From assembly GCF_004362055.1 (NCBI RefSeq), contig NZ_SNXB01000002.1:1-64000 (forward strand): a stretch of DNA of 64,000 nt, read 5' to 3'. The notes beneath the pieces are model-generated. The model was not told the origin of the DNA. It was given only the letters and a program-made list of their open reading frames with translations, and searched no databases. This document shows, one piece after another, positions 8,063 through 16,276 of this stretch. Every line of letters begins with the position of its first letter. The stretch's first letter is position 1. The DNA comes from Flavobacterium sp. 245. GTDB taxonomy: Bacteria > Bacteroidota > Bacteroidia > Flavobacteriales > Flavobacteriaceae. The position numbers were made by a program, and so were the translations under genes.

Positions 8063-10462
8063 ATGATTACAAATACATCATTAGAACATAAAGGCAACTT
8101 GTTTCCGTCAAAAATAGTTTATTATGAACATGAAGGCGATTCAATTTCTTTTTATACAGACAATAATGTAATCTTAAAAGTCACCGTTCTTCGTGACAGT
8201 TTAATCCGTTTTCGTTTTACGACAAAAGGTTACTTTAGCAATGATTTTTCATATGCCATTGATAAAACACAACTTCATGGTTATAATTTTCTGAAAGTTA
8301 CTGAAGATGAAAATTATTTCGAAATTACAACCAGTAAAGTGGTATGTAAAATCAAAAAAGCTGATGTACGTTTGTCTATTTATGACTTAAACAATTGCTT
8401 AATTCTTCAGGATGAACTTGGTTTTCATTGGGAAGAAAGTTATGAATATGGCGGAAATGTCGTCAAAATGAGTAAATCTTCAAGAGATGGAGAATGTTTT
8501 TACGGCCTTGGCGACAAAGCCACTCAAATGAATTTAAAAGGTAAAAGAGTAGAGAATTTTGCCACTGATCAATACGCTTACCAAAAAGAGCAGGAACCGC
8601 TTTATAAAGTTGTTCCGTTTTATATTGGCTTGCATAACAAACAATCTTACGGTATTTTCTTTGACAATACATTTAGAACCTTTTTTGATTTTTGTCAGGA
8701 AAGAAGAAATGTAACCAGCTTTTGGGCTGAAGGAGGAGAAATGAATTACTATTTTATTTATGGTCCTCAAATGCAGGATGTTGTCACGACATATACCGAT
8801 TTGACTGGAAAGCCAGAATTACCGCCGCTATGGGTTTTGGGCTATCATCAATGTAAATGGAGTTATTATCCAGAAAGCAAAGTAAAAGAAATCACTTCAA
8901 AATTTAGAGAACTTAAAATTCCGTGTGACGCTATTTACCTGGATATCGATTATATGGAGGGTTTTCGATGTTTTACATGGAATAAAGAATATTTTCCAGA
9001 TCCAAAAAAGATGGTTACCGAGTTAGCCGAAGATGGATTTAAAACAATCGTTATCATTGATCCGGGAATCAAAATCGATAAAAACTACTGGGTTTATCAA
9101 GAAGCTTTAGAGAAAGATTATTTCTGTAAAAGAGCCGATGGTCCTTATATGAAAGGTAAAGTTTGGCCGGGAGAATGTAATTTTCCAGATTATACAAATC
9201 CCGTAGTTAGAGAATGGTGGGCTGGATTATTTAAAGAATTAATTTCAGATATTGGCGTAAAAGGAGTCTGGAATGATATGAACGAACCCGCTGTTATGGA
9301 GGTTCCAAATAAAACATTTCCTATGGATGTTCGTCATGTTTACGACGGAAATCCTTGCAGTCATAGAAAAGCCCATAACATATATGGAACCCAAATGGCG
9401 AGAGCCACTTATCATGGTGTAAAACGTTTTGTATATCCTAAAAGACCATTCGTAATAACAAGATCGGCGTATTCAGGTGCACAGCGTTATACGTCGTCAT
9501 GGACAGGTGATAATGTTGCAACTTGGGAACATTTATGGATTGCAAATATTCAGGTTCAGAGATTGTCGATTTCAGGAATGGGTTTTACCGGTTCTGATAT
9601 TGGTGGTTTTGCGGAACAGCCAACAGGTGAGTTATATGCACGCTGGATTCAGTTAGGTGTTTTTCATCCTTTTTGCAGAACACATTCTTCTGGAGATCAC
9701 GGAAACCAAGAACCTTGGGCTTTTGATGAAGAAGTGATTAATATTACAAGAAAATTTGTAAGTCTTCGTTATCAATTGCTCCCTTATTTATATACTATGT
9801 TCTGGCAATATATTGAAGAAGGTGTACCAATGTTGAAACCTTTAGTATATTATGATCAAGATGATACGCAAACGCATTATCGCAATGATGAATTCATCTT
9901 TGGAAACCAAATTTTAGTTTGTCCAATTCTTGAACCTAATGCTGTAGGAAGACGTATGTATATTCCTAGAGGTGAGTGGTATAACTTCTGGACAAATGAA
10001 TTTGCAGTAGGAGGAAGAGAAGTCTGGATTGATACCAAATTTGATGAGATTCCGGTTTTTATAAAAGCCGGTGCTGTGATTCCGAAATACCCGGTGCAAC
10101 AGTATGTTGGCGAATTAGAATTTGATGAATTAATGCTGGATGTTTATTTTAAGCGAGGCAAAGAGAAATCTGTAGTTTATGAAGATGCACAAGATGGTTA
10201 CGACTACAAAAAAGGCCGTTACAGCTTTCTGTCTTTCAGAACGATTGGAAAAGAAAAGGAATTGATTATTCAGCTTCATAAAGACGGGAAATATGATACA
10301 CCTTACAGCAAATATAAAATCAATTTAATTGGGCTTCCTTTTAAAGTAACAGAGATTGAAATCGACAATGAAAAAATCGAATTTGATAAATTAAGCTTTG
10401 AGCAAAATAAATTCTTAATTGTTGATAAAGAGTTTAATGAACTACATATAGTTGGTGAATAA
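8063..10462 (+). CDS. GH31 alpha-glucosidase
   Basis: The 799-residue glycoside hydrolase family 31 protein probably releases glucose from the non-reducing ends of alpha-glucans or maltooligosaccharides. An N-terminal beta-sandwich precedes the barrel. The nucleophile is Asp405 in the GVWNDMNEPA motif, and the acid/base is Asp483 in TSSWTGDN. C-terminal beta domains with RRMYIPRGEWYNFWT follow. There is no signal peptide, so it acts in the cytosol. Next to the glg genes it is a good candidate for turning over glycogen-derived oligosaccharides. No glycogen phosphorylase or debranching enzyme is in the window. Confidence 0.92.
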   Translation: MITNTSLEHKGNLFPSKIVYYEHEGDSISFYTDNNVILKVTVLRDSLIRFRFTTKGYFSNDFSYAIDKTQLHGYNFLKVTEDENYFEITTSKVVCKIKKADVRLSIYDLNNCLILQDELGFHWEESYEYGGNVVKMSKSSRDGECFYGLGDKATQMNLKGKRVENFATDQYAYQKEQEPLYKVVPFYIGLHNKQSYGIFFDNTFRTFFDFCQERRNVTSFWAEGGEMNYYFIYGPQMQDVVTTYTDLTGKPELPPLWVLGYHQCKWSYYPESKVKEITSKFRELKIPCDAIYLDIDYMEGFRCFTWNKEYFPDPKKMVTELAEDGFKTIVIIDPGIKIDKNYWVYQEALEKDYFCKRADGPYMKGKVWPGECNFPDYTNPVVREWWAGLFKELISDIGVKGVWNDMNEPAVMEVPNKTFPMDVRHVYDGNPCSHRKAHNIYGTQMARATYHGVKRFVYPKRPFVITRSAYSGAQRYTSSWTGDNVATWEHLWIANIQVQRLSISGMGFTGSDIGGFAEQPTGELYARWIQLGVFHPFCRTHSSGDHGNQEPWAFDEEVINITRKFVSLRYQLLPYLYTMFWQYIEEGVPMLKPLVYYDQDDTQTHYRNDEFIFGNQILVCPILEPNAVGRRMYIPRGEWYNFWTNEFAVGGREVWIDTKFDEIPVFIKAGAVIPKYPVQQYVGELEFDELMLDVYFKRGKEKSVVYEDAQDGYDYKKGRYSFLSFRTIGKEKELIIQLHKDGKYDTPYSKYKINLIGLPFKVTEIEIDNEKIEFDKLSFEQNKFLIVDKEFNELHIVGE

Positions 10463-10517
10463 GTAAATTCTGATAAATTTTAAGGAAATTATATAAATAA
10501 CAATTTAATATTAATTG

Positions 10518-10525
10518 TATTTTTG
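10518..10525 (+). promoter_or_regulatory. -7 promoter element for the M48 protease gene
   Basis: TATTTTTG fits TAnnTTTG and ends 22 bases before the ATG at 10548. It overlaps an in-frame TTG at 10515, which therefore would lie upstream of the transcript. Confidence 0.5.
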
Positions 10526-10547
10526 GATGTTGAAAAATATCAAAATC

Positions 10548-11360
10548 ATGAAGAAACATTTAATATTTGGAGTTTTTATAGCTCTTTTAATTGGAAGCTG
10601 CGCAACAAATCCAATAACAGGAAAACAAAATTTAAATTTTGTTTCAAACAGCGAATTATTTCCATCTTCTTTTCAGCAGTACAATCAGTTTTTGACTGAA
10701 AATAAAGTTATTACTGGAACAGCTGATGCGAAACTTGTTGAGACAGTAGGGTATAAAATTAAAATGGCCGCCGAAAAATACCTAAATTATTTAGGACAGA
10801 CACAATACTTAAAAGATTATCGTTGGGAATATAAACTGGTTGATAATAAAGAAGTTAATGCGTGGTGTCTGCCAGGAGGAAAAATAGTTGTGTATTCAGG
10901 TATTTTGCCTGTAACACAAAATGAAGCTGGGTTAGCAACAGTAATGGGACATGAAGTTTCGCATGCTTTAGCTAATCACGGAGCGCAAAGAATGTCTGCC
11001 GCACAATTGCAGCAAATAGGTGGTGCAGCTTTGGGAGCGGCAACGAGCGGAAAATCTGAATCAACGCAGCAAATATTTGCACAAGCTTACGGAATTGGTT
11101 CTGAAGTTGGTGTTATGTTGCCTTTCAGCAGAAGTAACGAAAGCGAGGCTGATAAAATTGGCCTAACATTAATGGCAATTGCAGGTTATAATCCCGATGA
11201 TGCTGTTGCATTCTGGAGCAGAATGTCTGCCAAATCAGGAGCATCTGGCACTCCCGAATTTATGAGTACGCACCCATCTGATGCGACAAGAATTGCCAAT
11301 ATAAAGGCACTAATTCCTGAAGCTAAAGCTATTGCGCTTAAAGTGGGAACTATAAAATAA
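10548..11360 (+). CDS. M48 family metalloprotease lipoprotein
   Basis: The 270-residue zinc protease is anchored by lipid in the periplasm. A signal peptide with lipobox Ile-Gly-Ser-Cys ends near residue 17 and is followed by ATNPITGKQ, the usual start of LoiP/YcaL-type M48 lipoproteins. The zinc motif H135-E136-x-x-H139 lies in GHEVSHALANHG. The third ligand is Glu200 in NESEADKIG, and the STHPSDATRI motif is near the C-terminus. Such proteases trim or remove misassembled outer-membrane proteins. The start was placed at 10548 because it gives a perfect signal peptide and lies after the likely promoter. Confidence 0.92.
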   Translation: MKKHLIFGVFIALLIGSCATNPITGKQNLNFVSNSELFPSSFQQYNQFLTENKVITGTADAKLVETVGYKIKMAAEKYLNYLGQTQYLKDYRWEYKLVDNKEVNAWCLPGGKIVVYSGILPVTQNEAGLATVMGHEVSHALANHGAQRMSAAQLQQIGGAALGAATSGKSESTQQIFAQAYGIGSEVGVMLPFSRSNESEADKIGLTLMAIAGYNPDDAVAFWSRMSAKSGASGTPEFMSTHPSDATRIANIKALIPEAKAIALKVGTIK

Positions 11361-11388
11361 AATTCTATTGATCAAATAAATAATTATT

Positions 11389-11417
11389 AAAGCTATTCTT
11401 TATGAGTAGCTTTTTTT
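11389..11417 (+). terminator. Terminator after the M48 gene
   Basis: AAAGCTA and TAGCTTT arms enclose a short loop and are followed by a T run, 28 bases after the stop codon. Confidence 0.65.
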
Positions 11418-11512
11418 ATGCTTCATAATTTAATAATGTACGAATCGAATATTTTCTATTTAATTATGATAAAAATTAGATAAATTCGTAGCGTACTAAC
11501 AACACCATTTCT

Positions 11513-12829
11513 ATGAAAAACCTACAAAAAGGAGATAAAAAATTATTAAATGCCTGGGCGTTTTATGATTGGGCTAACTCCGTTTATACACTTACGATTG
11601 CGTCGGCAGTATTCCCAATATTTTACGAACAGTTATTTGCAGACCGTAGTCATTATATTGATGTTTTTGGGATGCATCTTAAAAATTCAGCTTTAATCAC
11701 TTTTACAACTGCTTTTGCATTTTTAGTAGTTTCTTTTATTTCACCATTATTATCAGGAATAGCTGATTATGTGGGGAATAAAAAGGCTTTTATGAAATTT
11801 TTCTGTTATTTAGGTGCTTTATCTTGCATGGGATTATATTGGTTTGATCTCGGAAATATTTATGTAGGTCTAGTATTTTATTTTTTAGGATTAATTGGAT
11901 ACTGGGGAAGTTTAGTTTTTTACAATTCTTATTTGCCAGATATCGCTTTTGACGAGCAACAGGATAGTATTAGTGCTAAAGGATATTCATTAGGATATAT
12001 TGGAAGTGTTATATTATTGATTATCAATTTAGCGATGATCATGAAACCTGAAATTTTCTCTATAACAGGTGATGACGCCGCTATGAAAGCAATGCGTTAT
12101 TCTTTTATTATGGTAGGAGTTTGGTGGGTATTATTCAGTCAATATTCTTATTATTATTTACCAAAAGGGAGCAAGGATTCCGGTGAAAAATTGACAAGAT
12201 CTGTTGTGTTTAATGGTTTCAAAGAACTAAAAAAAGTTTGGGGATTATTACAGGATAATATTCCATTAAAACGTTATTTAGGTGGTTTTTTTGTTTCAAG
12301 TATGGCTGTGCAAACTGTTATGCTTGTGGCAACTTATTTTGGTGCTCAGGAAATTCAATGGTCATCTAAAGAAGAAAGTACAATTGGTCTGATAGTTTGT
12401 ATTTTAATCATTCAATTAGTTGCAGTTGTTGGTGCAGTTATAACATCAAGAGCATCTGCAAAATATGGAAATATTCCAACTTTAATTGTAATTAACGCAA
12501 TCTGGGCGGTATTTTGTGCACTTGCCTTCTTTATAACTTTACCAATGCATTTTTATGTTATGGCCACAGTTGCCGGATTTGTAATGGGAGGAATTCAGGC
12601 ATTATCACGTTCAACTTATTCAAAATTATTGCCTGACACAAAAGATACGGCTTCATTTTTTAGTTTTTATGATGTTGCTGAAAAAATAGGAATCGTAATA
12701 GGAATGTGTATTTACGGGATTATTGATCAACGAACAGGAAGCCCCCGAAAAGCTATTGTTATTTTGGCAATTTTCTTCGTTACTGCAATTTTTCTGTTAT
12801 TGAGAGTTAATAAAAAAGAGGCAATTTAA
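11513..12829 (+). CDS. MFS transporter, UMF1/Atg22-like
   Basis: The 438-residue inner-membrane permease has about 12 hydrophobic segments. Its start KLLNAWAFYDWANSVYTLTIASAVFPIFYE matches the UMF1 (Atg22-like) branch of the major facilitator superfamily, where the AFYDWANS motif is diagnostic; the later GIQALSRSTYSKLLPD segment is also typical. In yeast Atg22 exports amino acids from the vacuole; the bacterial substrate is unknown. The gene stands alone and ends in a terminator shared with the convergent DUF2807 gene region. Confidence 0.88.
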   Translation: MKNLQKGDKKLLNAWAFYDWANSVYTLTIASAVFPIFYEQLFADRSHYIDVFGMHLKNSALITFTTAFAFLVVSFISPLLSGIADYVGNKKAFMKFFCYLGALSCMGLYWFDLGNIYVGLVFYFLGLIGYWGSLVFYNSYLPDIAFDEQQDSISAKGYSLGYIGSVILLIINLAMIMKPEIFSITGDDAAMKAMRYSFIMVGVWWVLFSQYSYYYLPKGSKDSGEKLTRSVVFNGFKELKKVWGLLQDNIPLKRYLGGFFVSSMAVQTVMLVATYFGAQEIQWSSKEESTIGLIVCILIIQLVAVVGAVITSRASAKYGNIPTLIVINAIWAVFCALAFFITLPMHFYVMATVAGFVMGGIQALSRSTYSKLLPDTKDTASFFSFYDVAEKIGIVIGMCIYGIIDQRTGSPRKAIVILAIFFVTAIFLLLRVNKKEAI

Positions 12830-12845
12830 AGTGCCTCTTTTTGTT
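12812..12845. terminator. Terminator overlapping the MFS gene end
   Basis: AAAGAGGCA, which includes the last codons, pairs with TGCCTCTTT across the stop codon and is followed by TTTG. It is positioned for intrinsic termination of the UMF1 gene. Confidence 0.7.
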
Positions 12846-12869
12846 TTCATATTTTATTGTTTAAAAATA

Positions 12870-12950
12870 AAAGCTCAATAATAAAAGAGGAATGATTAGT
12901 TCGTTTTTTGATTTGATGATTCTTAAAAAAATCTTTTATTATTGAGCTTT
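12870..12950. repeat. Perfect 19-bp inverted repeat between convergent genes
   Basis: The arm at 12870-12888 (AAAGCTCAATAATAAAAGA) is repeated in exact inverse at 12932-12950, with 43 bases between. The arm near the minus-strand gene begins 10 bases after its stop codon. It could serve as a terminator for the DUF2807 gene, but the arms and loop are longer than usual. Confidence 0.8.
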
Positions 12951-12959
12951 ATTTAAAAT

Positions 12960-13682
12960 TTATGCTTTGGAAATGCTTCCTGAACCTGAAACTTTTACAT
13001 CACGTTTTTCAGGGTTTCCTGTATATTTAATATCTCCTGAGCCAGAAACTCTCGCCGTTAAACTTTCGTTGCAGTTTACTTTAACATCACCCGAACCTGA
13101 AACCGTTATATTAGCATTTTTTGATTTCAAATTTGTAGCTTCAATATCGCCAGAACCAGAAAGTTTAATAACTAAATCATTTGAATTCCCTTTTAACTTA
13201 ATGTCTCCCGAACCGCTCAAGCTAAAATCAAAAGAATTTGCTGCAACATCTAAATCAATATCACCTGACCCTGACAATTTTGCTGAAAATTTATCATTTT
13301 TAATTGGAGATTTGGCAACAATATCACCTGAACCTGACAAGCTAAGTTCAGATATTTTTTCAAATGGAACTGTTAGTTCTACTTTTTTTCCTGTACTCGG
13401 GCGCAAATTTGTTCCTTTTTTTACATAAATTTTTAAAGCGTTATCTTCAACTTCGACTATAATTGCTGACAAGATATTTTGTTCTCCTTTAATTGTAATT
13501 TTCCCTTCTTTTCCTGCAACTAAATCAACATCAAAAAAGCCAGAGATCTTAATTGCATCGTATTCTGAAGTTGTTCTTGTTTCAGTTACAATATTGCCAT
13601 TTCCGTTGATTTTTTCTTGTGCATTAGCTGTATAGCCAAATAAAAATGCTGCGCAAACTACTGATTGAATAATTTTTTTCAT
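12960..13682 (-). CDS. Secreted DUF2807 (GIN domain) repeat protein
   Basis: The 240-residue protein has a signal peptide (cleavage after TANA, near 21). It is followed by a head-GIN/DUF2807 domain, an adhesin-like beta-helix family. From about residue 95 on, six to eight copies of the motif SGSGDI/V recur every 18-24 residues, one per predicted beta-helix turn, ending VSGSGSISKA. It is the last gene of the sigma/anti-sigma unit that begins at 15927, 19 bases after the preceding gene. It is probably exported to the periplasm or surface as part of an envelope response; the partner is unknown. Confidence 0.85.
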   Translation of the reverse strand: MKKIIQSVVCAAFLFGYTANAQEKINGNGNIVTETRTTSEYDAIKISGFFDVDLVAGKEGKITIKGEQNILSAIIVEVEDNALKIYVKKGTNLRPSTGKKVELTVPFEKISELSLSGSGDIVAKSPIKNDKFSAKLSGSGDIDLDVAANSFDFSLSGSGDIKLKGNSNDLVIKLSGSGDIEATNLKSKNANITVSGSGDVKVNCNESLTARVSGSGDIKYTGNPEKRDVKVSGSGSISKA

Positions 13683-13701
13683 GGTTTTTGATTGTTTAAA
13701 A

Positions 13702-14763
13702 TTATTGTTTTTTTACTAATGATACGTTTCCGTAAGTTGAATTAATTATTACCTTATTCTGACCTTTCTTTTTATGATAACCGCTTATGCTCTTTGAACT
13801 ATTTTTGGTTTCATTCACATTGATTTCTAAATCATCACCGTTTTTAATACTAGCATATTTAGTGTTAATGTCAAAATCAAATGCATAATTGTAATTGTAG
13901 CCTAATGTAATATCTGTATAGCCCGAATTAATATTGACATTTTTTGCTTTTTCAGTCAAGGTGCCAATGTTAACTTTACTGTAATTGGTGTCTATATTTA
14001 AATTATTTGAAACTTCGACTACAGAAACCGTCAAATAATTTCCTGAGCCTGTACATGAATTTACTTTTTGAAATTTCAAATTCCCGTAATTACAGTCGTA
14101 TTTAATGTTTTGTGCGTCAGAAATAACTAAATCAGTATAATTTGCATCAAAATTCAAATTCCCCGAATCGTTTACTTTTAAACCTGAATAACGTGCTTCG
14201 ATTAAACCATTTTTGATATAGTCAATTGATGAATTTTGGCAGTATTCAATATTTAGCTTGTTGTTTTGATTGTTTAACTTCCCAAGAGTAACTTTTCCAT
14301 ATTTGCAACTTATATCAGTTGCGCCTTCTAAAATTAGAGATGTAATATTTCCGTACTTATTGGCCAGCTTTACAGTTCCGTTTTTCGGAATTTTGATTAC
14401 ATAATTAATCTCAAAACTATTGCTGCTTCCTCGGCCTTTGTTTGTCGAATTTCCAATTTTAGTAATAGCGGTAACCATTGATTTTAAAGCTGTAATATCA
14501 ACATCAATTGTGTTTAGTTTTTCGTTTACCCAGTTTTCATTTCCGCCAGTAACTTTGATCGTAATGTCAAGATCAATTTTATCTTCGTCCCAAGTTGAAA
14601 TTGAAATGTTTCCATATTTGTTGTCAATATCAATTCCTGCATTCGAATTTACGATATAGGTTTTCTTGATATTTTTTTGTTTCGAAACGTTAGTGTCATC
14701 ATTTGAAAACCCCAAAAAAGGTATCAAGATGAACAGAATTAGTATTTTATAATGTTTTTTCAT
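13702..14763 (-). CDS. Secreted beta-helix protein, DUF4097-like
   Basis: The 353-residue protein has a signal peptide (MKKHYKILILFILIPFLGFS) and a body of short strand repeats with Tyr-Gly-Asn, Tyr-Thr-Asp or Tyr-Ser-Lys turns (NKYGNISI, NYTDLVIS, NYSKVNIG and so on). This is the pattern of DUF4097/adhesin-like parallel beta helices. The start overlaps the end of the anti-sigma gene by 17 bases, so translation is probably coupled. With the DUF2807 gene it forms the output part of an ECF sigma unit. No catalytic residues are evident. Confidence 0.8.
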   Translation of the reverse strand: MKKHYKILILFILIPFLGFSNDDTNVSKQKNIKKTYIVNSNAGIDIDNKYGNISISTWDEDKIDLDITIKVTGGNENWVNEKLNTIDVDITALKSMVTAITKIGNSTNKGRGSSNSFEINYVIKIPKNGTVKLANKYGNITSLILEGATDISCKYGKVTLGKLNNQNNKLNIEYCQNSSIDYIKNGLIEARYSGLKVNDSGNLNFDANYTDLVISDAQNIKYDCNYGNLKFQKVNSCTGSGNYLTVSVVEVSNNLNIDTNYSKVNIGTLTEKAKNVNINSGYTDITLGYNYNYAFDFDINTKYASIKNGDDLEINVNETKNSSKSISGYHKKKGQNKVIINSTYGNVSLVKKQ

Positions 14764-15283
14764 GGCTTGTGTTTTTTAAATTTTCGTTTTCTTCAATTCT
14801 TTTCAAAACCGTCTGCAAAAAAGATATTCTGGTTTGCAGATTGCTTATCATGGCATAAATAATTTGTTTGTTTTCGCCATTTTTTTGCAATTCATTAATG
14901 ATTTTTTGATAATCGGCATCAAAAACTTTCATTTGTTTTAATGCATCATTTATGATTTGCTCATTTTCAGGCGAACTTTTTTCTTTGAGTTTAACCAGTT
15001 CGTTATCAATTAAAATATTGAAAATAGAATCAGTACGCTGTGTTTCTTTAGATGCAAATTTGAATTCCTTAGGTTTTTCATTTTGGTAAAAAACAGCGAC
15101 TCCAAGCATTAATACGATCGAAGCTGCAATAGAAGCCACAAACCAGTAATTTTTCTTTTTTGGTTCTTTTCTGTTTAGTTTATTCAAAAAAACGTCCTGA
15201 TGATCTGGATTTAATTCCTGAACATCCCATTGGTTTTCAAATTTGTCGAATAATTGATCTAAATTGTCATTTTCCTTTTTCAT
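14747..15283 (-). CDS. Probable anti-sigma factor
   Basis: The 178-residue protein has an acidic N-terminal cytosolic part (about 1-43), one membrane helix (WFVASIAASIVLMLGVAVFY, about 46-65) and a helical, charged C-terminal part that would be periplasmic. Single-span proteins of this shape directly behind an ECF sigma gene are usually its membrane anti-sigma factor. No zinc (ZAS) motif is present. Position, 89 bases after the sigma gene and overlapping the next gene, is the main evidence. The assignment is inference. Confidence 0.72.
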   Translation of the reverse strand: MKKENDNLDQLFDKFENQWDVQELNPDHQDVFLNKLNRKEPKKKNYWFVASIAASIVLMLGVAVFYQNEKPKEFKFASKETQRTDSIFNILIDNELVKLKEKSSPENEQIINDALKQMKVFDADYQKIINELQKNGENKQIIYAMISNLQTRISFLQTVLKRIEENENLKNTSHEKTL

Positions 15284-15372
15284 ATATCCAAATTTTTATT
15301 TTTTAGAGGTGATATAAGATATCGCCTTTATATTTGTTTTTTGTTGCCACAAAATTGTTTTAGTTGGCGATT

Positions 15373-15927
15373 TCATATTTCCTCTAATTTTTTCCGCAAA
15401 CTTTCTTTAGCTCTGCTTAATGTAGTTCGGCAGTTTTGATAACTGATGTTCAAAATTTCGCTTATTTCTTCCTGATCGTAACCTTCAATGTAAAAAAGTG
15501 TCAGAACCATTCGGTAACTGTCTTTCAGACCTAAAATAGTATCTAAAACTTGTTTTACCTTTAAAGTGTTAAAATCAATGGTTTGAGAATAAAAGTCATC
15601 ATTTTCTTCAATTTTATAAAGCGTCTTGCTCAGATCTTCAACCTGAAAAGCGTTATTCTTTTTATAAAAATCAATACTATAATTGATCACAATTCTCTTC
15701 AGCCACGCGCCAAAAGCAACTTCTTGTTTGTAGTCGTTTATTTTTGTAAATGCCTTCAAAAAACCTTCTTGCATGACGTCTTGTGCAAAATGTTCGTCTT
15801 TTACAATACGGTACGCCACATTGTACATGGCTTTACTGTAACGGTTGTAAATTTCAAATTGGGCTTTTTGATTGTTCTCTTTACAAAGCGCGATTAATTC
15901 TTCGATATTTTGGTTAGTTATACTCAA
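15373..15927 (-). CDS. ECF-type RNA polymerase sigma factor
   Basis: The 184-residue group 4 sigma factor has region 2 at about residues 20-90 (YRIVKDEHFAQDVMQEGFLKAF, then FGAWLKRIVINYSIDFYKK). Region 4 is at about 125-180 (YRMVLTLFYIEGYDQEEISEILNISYQNCRTTLSRAK), with the helix-turn-helix that reads the -35 element. Regions 1 and 3 are lacking, as expected. It heads the unit sigma - anti-sigma - two secreted beta-helix proteins, so it most likely controls an envelope response and its own operon. The stimulus is unknown. Confidence 0.93.
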   Translation of the reverse strand: MSITNQNIEELIALCKENNQKAQFEIYNRYSKAMYNVAYRIVKDEHFAQDVMQEGFLKAFTKINDYKQEVAFGAWLKRIVINYSIDFYKKNNAFQVEDLSKTLYKIEENDDFYSQTIDFNTLKVKQVLDTILGLKDSYRMVLTLFYIEGYDQEEISEILNISYQNCRTTLSRAKESLRKKLEEI

Positions 15928-16276
15928 GTAATATTTGCTAGTTTTTTATAATGACTTTGCTTTTTTTAGTTTGTTACAGTTTTGAAAAAAATATTTTTAT
16001 TTTTTTTAAGATCTAAATTTTGAGCATTCAATTCTTAATTAGGAATAAGGTTGTATTTAGTATTAAATGTAATCATTTACAGATCATTTTATTCTTGCAA
16101 TCAGCTCACTTTTACTTCTAATGTTTCTTTTTTGCTTTTGGCACAATGATTGTCTATTTTTATCGCCTGTCTTGTAAAGATAACATTTAGCATAATTTTA
16201 CTAAAAACTGCTTAAAGGAATGTTACTTTTGTAGATGGTATAAAAACTTTAATGACAAAACGACTTATATACTATT
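15928..16276. promoter_or_regulatory. Divergent promoter region, ECF sigma gene / lon
   Basis: These 349 bases separate the divergent sigma-factor and lon genes. On the plus strand TACTTTTG at 16224-16231 fits the -7 consensus and is 45 bases before the lon ATG, without a clear TTG partner. I see no heat-shock operator or other feature. Confidence 0.5.

Noticed and set aside
12960..13430. Regular DNA repeats that could suggest a CRISPR array, and an open frame on the plus strand
   Set aside because: The repeats encode the SGSGD turns of the DUF2807 protein; spacing varies with the protein fold, and the antisense frame is a shadow of the repeats.
16139..16154. Sigma-54-like word TGGCAC-N5-TTGTC upstream of lon
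   Set aside because: The GC at -12 is missing and lon has a normal TAnnTTTG element closer to its start; a chance match in AT-rich DNA is likelier.
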